Below, piece by piece: positions 53,501 to 61,259 of a stretch of DNA of 64,000 nucleotides (its first letter is position 1; every line of letters begins with the position of its first letter). The position numbers were made by a program, and so were the translations under genes. Under the pieces are notes generated by a model that searched no databases, was not told the origin of the DNA, and saw only the letters and a list, made by a program, of their open reading frames with translations. Origin of the DNA: Megalonaias nervosa (lineage: Eukaryota > Mollusca > Bivalvia > Unionida > Unionidae); the NCBI GenBank assembly GCA_016617855.1, contig JAECUM010009703.1, forward strand, positions 1 to 64,000, written 5' to 3'.

Positions 53501-56500
53501 CACACCCAAGCCATGGCCTAGCCGTGGAAGAAAGAAATTTGACATGTGTGAGAAACTAGGCAGACTACAGTTCAAAAGACCGAAGCATCACATCAGGGCT
53601 GAGTTAGGGAAATATGAGCAGGGCACCTGTCCGAAGCAGACCTTGATTCTACAGGTCATTTTACAATCACTTCAGTACTCGCCAGGATTTTGACCAACGC
53701 AGAGGTCTAGTAAGTTAGGGAGCGAATTCTAACAGGCATACAAGGCATACAAAGGTGAATGGGAATTCAGACTTGAAAAGCTTCTTAAAGGTAAGAATTC
53801 CTCACCCTAATTTATTGAACCTTATTGAGAGTTGTAAGTTTTTATGTAGTATGTAGAAATTGATTACTAGAATTATATTGGTATGTAGAAGTTACCTTTA
53901 TTAGAGTAAATCTCACCTACGTATTTGAGTTATTTACCTATCGTAACGTTCTGTAGAGAAATTAGTAGTATACATTATTGAATTACGTAGATTGTTAATT
54001 TGTGATCGGAATTGTGTAATTTGCTGCTGTGTGCATTGTATTAAATTATTGCATTTATTAATGAGTTATGTTAGAACTTATACTTGTTTAATTTTGAATT
54101 TAAATACATAGTTCTGAACTATACAGAGTTAGGCATGTTGGCCATGTGAACATATCATGAAATATTTGCATATTTGTATTTGAACATTGTGTGTACCTCG
54201 TATGATTTGCAAGGTAAGGAATGGGTCTGATTGTTGTGATGTTGGTAGTTACTATATTGAGAATCAAAAATGTGTACTCATGTCACAGAAGTTGTTGATG
54301 TATGTATCTGGAGTCGTTAATACAATTGTTGTATTATTACCCTTATTTTATCATACAAGCGTGTATGGAATATTTCGATGTGAGCGTATGTGTGACCTAA
54401 TGATTATAATCGCCACTATGCTGATGAAAGGTTGTGTGAGGGTGTGAGATTGTCTAGGTCAAAAGGGAGAGTAGACTATACGTCCCTTATTATTTATAGA
54501 TAAGCTTTTGGTACTGTTTGGAGTTGTTCGGGTTGGACCAAGTACCACCCAAAGGTGACGAAGTAGGGAGAAGTTGTTATAGAGGTCACGGGACCAGATA
54601 GAATGACAGTGGCAGAAGTTTAAAGGCAGACTGGAGAACAGAAGTGGAGGAAGTGGAAGGGTGAAGGACATAGTCAATGGATGGAAAGAGTACCAGTCAA
54701 AGAAAAGGAGATAATACAGGTAAGTAAAGTAGCAGGGACAGGTGGAAATACTTGCATATCAGATGATGAAATTGGCAGATTAAATAGGTCGACCGAGTGA
54801 AGAAATTGTGGAAATTTAATTGTGTTGTTTGATTATTTAAAATCTGTTATTAAATTGTTATTCCTCACATCTTTTTGTATGTTATCCACCTAGACTATCG
54901 GCATTGCTGACTGGGGGCTCGGAGCTATATATCTATTTAAAAATTTTAAATTGTATGTCCTCCTATGTTATTAGCAAAATACCCTAGGAGACAATGTTAC
55001 AAGTATGTTAAAATTCTGTTAGTAGTTCTCTTCTTCATACCAAGGTGACAGTAGCCATATATTCTTGCAGAATTCAGTCTTTGTTGAGCCTTTCACACTT
55101 GATTGTACTGTTTACAATATAATGTATGGTTTCACCATATAAATTTTTATATTGTATATGGCTTGTACAAAATGACATCTTGTTATTGAATATTCCTATT
55201 TTATCCCTAATTTTCTTTATAACCATGTCTCTTTCAGGTTTCATGCATTTACAATCTCTGATCATATGTTGCTTGGAGTATATTCTTCATCTGCATAAGG
55301 GTCATACTGGTATTCTATTTAGAACAGGCCTTCTAAAGGCTTCTTACCCTATGATCCACACACATCATGCAGATATTTATAAATTAAAGACTGCATGGTT
55401 GTAGATCTTATACTAGCCCAAATTATCCATACTGCTTTAAAACGTAAGTTTTGGCTAAAGTCCAATACTACTGACATAATAATTCGATACTAAAAACACC
55501 CTTAAAAAAATGAAGTACAGTAAGTTCCTTTAACTTTACATACCACTCGCACAAAAAAAATAAATGATAATGAAAACATCAAGGAGCTACAAAACAATAG
55601 GGATGTTTAATTACTCAAATCAATTACAATATAGGTGCATCAATAATAAACAGGTATATATAACGTTATGTGTAGGCTTGTACAAAAGTAACAAAAGAAA
55701 TGAGTGAAGCCAACAAGCTTTGTAAATGTAAAAATTGGAAATAGGACTTACCGTTTGTGAATATAATCCAAAATTTAATCCTAGGATTGAAAAATATAAG
55801 TCCTATCACTAAACAGTTCTAAATGAATCCAGGTTCGAATCTCAATGAAATTCCAATATGGAAGGCGATGACATCAGATCAGGTCGTTGTACTGACGGCT
55901 TAGTGTTTACGAAATCTATGAGCTAAAAATAGTCCTGAAGTAACATATAATCTAATCGGGTCAAGTTAATTTTCCGAAAAAAAGATTCAAATCCAATGAA
56001 AATTATCATTACAATAAAATGTAATGAAACAAAAATAAAATAAAAAGAATTTAAAAACTAACACAAGTAATTAAATTACATACACGTAGCACTTACCCCA
56101 TAAAGAAAAAGAAAGAATTATGTAATAAAGCTTTCTTTTTACCATATGTATATTATACATGAGGTAAAACAAAATTACACAAGAAAACTCTTATGAATTA
56201 TATGAAGTGTACATCAAATAATATTTCTATACACGGGAAAGTGCGTCTGCAATCAAACTGTCTTTTCCTTTGATGTGCCTGTTAAGATTATATTCCTGCA
56301 AAAACAAACTCCACCTTAATAATCTTTAATTTTTATTTTTTATCTTGTCGATGAAAGTTAAGGGGATTGGGGTCACTAAACACAAGAACTGGAGAAGGGG
56401 CTGAACTAATGTAAACTTCAAAATGCTGTAATGCCAATATTAAAGCCAAACATTCCTTCTCGATTGTTGAGTAATTTCTTTGGTGCTTATTTAATTTCTT

Positions 56501-59500
56501 AGAGAAATAGCACACTGGGTGATCAACACCATTTCTATCTTCTTGAATCAATACTGCTCCAACCCCAACCTCACTTGCATCCACAGATAATTTAAAAGAT
56601 TGATTGAAATTTGGAGCTGTGAGAACCGGCACACTTTTGCATAGGGCTTTTAACCTATCAAAGTTTTATTTATCCCTAAATAACCAGCCAGAGGAGTTTC
56701 ATGGGCCAAACTAAGTATTTCCTGTCTGTAAGAGTTTGGAACTACAATCTGATAGTTCACTGACCACTTGGCACTAGCAGGTACCTTGGGAGGTCTCCAT
56801 TTTCTCATAAGAATTCCATTTTTAATGAAATAACAGACAGGTACTTCAGTGGCTTCAGTTTCACTAATGGCCCTCTAAAACAAACAGGAGATCTCAGGAA
56901 CTTTTTCCTGTTCGACGACAAGTGATTGTCACTTATCATCCTGATTAGATAAAAGAGAATGAGCATTTAAAAGAGGATCACTGTGATCAATACCTTTTGA
57001 TTGATCCAAACAAGGAGTGAAAGTGACCTCATCAAAAGCCTGACCAATACATGTGTCAGCTAAAGGAATACTTTCTTTATCAATATCATTCTCAAGAGCT
57101 TTCTTTGCCATAGCTCTGGTAACTGCACAAGCTGGGTATAAATCAGGGAATTCTTTTTCAATAGAATCAACTTTCTGATCCAAGGAAGGCTTGTCAGTTA
57201 CAAGTGGATTAACCACGATCTTGTCTCCAGCTAGGTCATTGCCTAGCAACAAATGAATGCCCTGAATGGATAAAGTAGACACTATACCAACTATCACATG
57301 TCCTGAAACTAAGTCTGATGACAAATTTACAGAATGGAGAGGAACATTAACAAAGCCGCATTCTACTCCCTGAATGAGAACACTCTCATTAGAACAGGAC
57401 TTCTCAGAAAATGGCAAAGTACCTGATAATAAAAGACTCTGAGAAGCTCCTGTATCCCTTAAAATTTTAATAGGGATAGGATTGGCCAAATCACCCAAGA
57501 GTGATATAGAACCCTCCAACATGAATGATTCATAATTCTCCATAATAAAATCAGACTGGGGTTTATTAGACCCAACAAATGTATTGCTTTCAATACATGA
57601 CCGTGACCTTGACCTCTTAGAAATAAGAGCATTTGGGACAGGTCTATCTTGATTTTGATGCCTATATTTCAATTTGAAGCAATCAAAAATGACGTGTTCT
57701 TTTTTCTTGCAATAGGTACACGTAGGAATAGACAAGGATTTTGAATCAAGTTTATCAGAAGCTTGATGTTTAGAAGTTTTGCCAGATTGAGTTTTAGAAG
57801 GAGTCGTATTAGGCTGAAATACCTTTGTACCAGTAGACTGCTGAGTGAAAGACTTGCTAACAACAGGAACTTTATGACTTAAGGAATCAGCAGCAAGAGC
57901 AGCATTTTCTATGGTATCGATCTCATGCTCGTCAAGATGCATTCTAATGTCACTATGGACACAGTTCCTGAACTCTTCAAGGAATACCAGTTGTCTGAGA
58001 CTTTCATAATCTTTATTGACCTTTCTAGAAGAGCACCACCTATCAAATTGTTGTGCTTTTTCCCTTGCAAATTCGACATAGGTCTTGTCATTTGGTTTTC
58101 TAGAATTCCTGAATTTTTGCTGATAAGCCTCGGGGACTAACTCGTAACCCTTCAAAATACAGTCCTTAACCACATCATAGTCAGCACTCTGCTCTAGTGA
58201 CAGTGAAATGTAAATATTACGAGCTCTACCAGTAAGTACACATTGTAATAATAGAGTCCAGTACTCTCTTGGCCACTTCAAATTCTCAGCAACTTTTTCA
58301 AAATAAGGAAAATAGCTGTCTACTTCTTCTTCCAGAAAAGGGGGTACTAACTTGATATTTCTTATAACATCAAAAGTAGGGGAGTGTTTTCCTTTTGCCA
58401 GCTCTATTTCTTTCATTCTAATTTGAAATTCCCTTTCATCCTTCTCTCTTTGCATTTGCATCTGCATTTGCCTTACTTCCCTTTCTCTTTCCATTTGTAT
58501 CTTTTCTATCTGAAACTGAATCTGTCTTATCTCTAATTCCAACTTTTTTTAGCTGGACTTCCATTTTCACAATGTCCAAATACTCCTAAGTAAAATTCCA
58601 AAAAATTCTCTACTTTTGATGATATTGTGAATGAAAGCCTGTTGTTTTCACCAATGATTTCAAACAAAATGTAAAATAGTACTTGGGATTTAAAAACTAG
58701 GGGAATTTAAATTTCAAAAAATAATTTTCTGAAATATTTTAGCCAAAATTCAAATATCCCAAGACGAGAACCCCAATTTTCTCTTGTTACGTGAAGGCTC
58801 GTACAAAAGTAACAAAAGAAAGGAGTGAAGCAAACAAGCTTTGTATATTTTAACAAAATAATTTATTTCCCTAGAAAACAATGTAAAAATTGGAAATAGG
58901 ACTTACGGTTTGTGAATATAATCCAAAAATTTAATCCTAGGATTGAAAAATATAAGTCCTATCACTAAACAGTTCTAATTGAATCCAGGTTCGAATCTCG
59001 ATGAAATTCCAATATGGAAGGCGATGATGTCAGATGAGGTCGTTGTACTGATGGCAACAGATCCTCAATTGAATCACAGTTTATAATGTTTCCGTTTAGA
59101 ATTCCAGAATAAATTTCCACTGATTATCTTTCTCCTAGGACTTTTATAAATATGAAGCACTTGTGTAGTTTTCTAGAGAATGAGTTACTAAATTCCAAAA
59201 AATAGATTGAATATAAACACCTTGTACCCTCAAGGTGTAGGAATACGACTGACTAGATCTAGTAGAATGGCTGCTTTAAGCCTCAATTTTAGATCACATG
59301 GTGGCTCACGTGACGGGCTACTTGATTTACTAATTTGAACAGCGCAATAAATGCCATTTAGCACGTAGCTAGAATAGCCCTATCTAAGAATCAAACTCTC
59401 ATGCTGAAAATGTATAAAAAAGAAAGGCTATTTACAATTTAGCTAACATATGGGCCGAAAATGACCTTGGTAATAGCCAATCATTTCTGCTTAGTGATTA

Positions 59501-61225
59501 CAAAATCTATGTGCTAAAAATAGTGCTGAAGTAACGTTATAATCTAATTGGGTCAAGTTAATTTCCCGAAAAAAAGATTCAAATCCAATGAAAATTATCA
59601 TTACAATAAAATGTAATGAAACAAAAATAAAATGAAAAGAATTTAAAAACTAAAAAACAAGTAATTAAATTACATATATCTAACAATAAAAACGATCAAA
59701 TGGGCAGTCAGAACATACAATGAGCAGACATAATGCACTGAGTAAGGAAATACGTATGGGAAATTATCGACTCATCAGTCGATTTATAATAATTAACATA
59801 TGCCACTGAATTTCTTCAATGTACAATTTTTCATTAACAACACCAAAGAAGATTTCCAGTTACACAAACAATATATCAACATCAATTTTCAATTGCTAGT
59901 TTACTGAAATTCCAGTAAATGATATCAATCAAAAATAATTTTCTTTGCTTTATTCCTTTATTTATATAACGACAGAGTTTGTTGTCATTCGAGAGTTTGG
60001 GTTGGTTGGAGGTGTTTCGAAGGTTATGGGTGTGTTTTGGTGTGTTTCGATGCACCCGACATGATGCTTCATAGGGCATGACGCTCCAGTGCTAGATATC
60101 ACTATAAACTGCCACACTGTAGTGTAGGCATCGTAGCGATATGACTGAAAAATCATTACAGCTACGTACAAAAATCCAAATCTCACTCTAAACGATCTAT
60201 GCAAGTAAGTGTCATCTATGGCAATAGTCCTACAATGTAACATGCCTCCCCTGATATGCTTTTTTCTTGTTGTTGTTGTTTTCTGGGAGGGAGGGGGTAG
60301 GGCGACCTCAAAAAATCCCCCAAAAACCAAACAAATATATCTGGGAGGCTTATTACATTGTTGGACTACCATGGCTATTGTATAGTTGCACACTGATTTG
60401 TATTCTTTCGTGGTTGTTACACGCATGTGTTTTCGCTAGTACCTGGTTTGAAAGTGTGACTAGAAAATTCAACGTTTCAATATGCCGCTTTCAATCATGA
60501 ACCAACGCTAGTCCTACTACGTAACAAAAACAACATTTGCTATGTCCTACATTGTAGGACTAGAACCAACGCGTGATTGCGCCACATGAGTGAGATGCAA
60601 TCTACGCAAAACAACTTTATCTCTATGATAAATATATTTAAATAGTACGTATACGATTATTTTGTGCTGTTACAAATTTTGGTCGTACTTTATTTATTCA
60701 GAAATTTCATGCTCGTGTGATTACACAACTTATAGTCCAACGCTGTATTAGCGCGGGCTCTATATTGTCGCGGCAAACGAGATTTTCCGAATAATTTTGG
60801 ACACACGCCGTCTAGCGGTTGTTTACAGATGTAAAGCTGTAGCAGTAAGGATTCAAATATCTTACAGCACAATTTCCTCTAAAATGTAAACATTTTTTTT
60901 AAAAACTTTACGATGAAAAAGAATGAAGATCACGTTTTTGTAAAGTTCATGCAATTACGTTGATCATCATATCAAAAAATCCAGTCGAACATGCTATACC
61001 TGCATTGGCTTTGGTTACGAATTATATTCAGTGTATCGTCTGATGTTTGATGATTATAGGTCATATACTGATGGTGACATACACGTTCTTACAATGTCAA
61101 GGTTGCAATTTCATTTCATGGTAGCCAATATAGATCAACATTCACAAAATGTTGTTGCTGATCATATTTCTCGTACGTACATAAGAATATAATAACAGTT
61201 AAATTTTCTTTAAATCTGTAATATT

Positions 61226-61259
<34 letters not shown>

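Larger units (their letters stand above)
55664..59685 (-). mobile_element. Gmr1-like LTR retrotransposon, copy 2 (internally deleted, open gag-PR)
   Basis: Minus-strand element with a 901-bp 5' LTR at its right end and a shortened 428-bp 3' LTR at its left. Gag, protease and linker are nearly identical in sequence to copy 1 and mostly uninterrupted. The integrase finger starts at about 56,840 and joins directly, at about 56,665, to the region just before RNase H, so about 2 kb holding the integrase core and all of RT is gone. Lies in intron 1 of the NRF-6-like gene, in the same orientation as the gene. Target duplication not clear. Confidence 0.85.

Noticed and set aside
53412..53693. 93-codon basic frame as a possible gene or exon
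   Set aside because: No family motif, and the region seems to belong to the LTR-like repeat that recurs at 45.5-46.3 kb.
55126..55404. 92-codon hydrophobic frame
   Set aside because: AT-rich chance frame; no membrane-protein family pattern or splice context.
60267..60500. Overlapping frames on both strands near 60.3 kb
   Set aside because: No motif on either strand; the G-rich segment and nearby SINE fragment explain the open frames.
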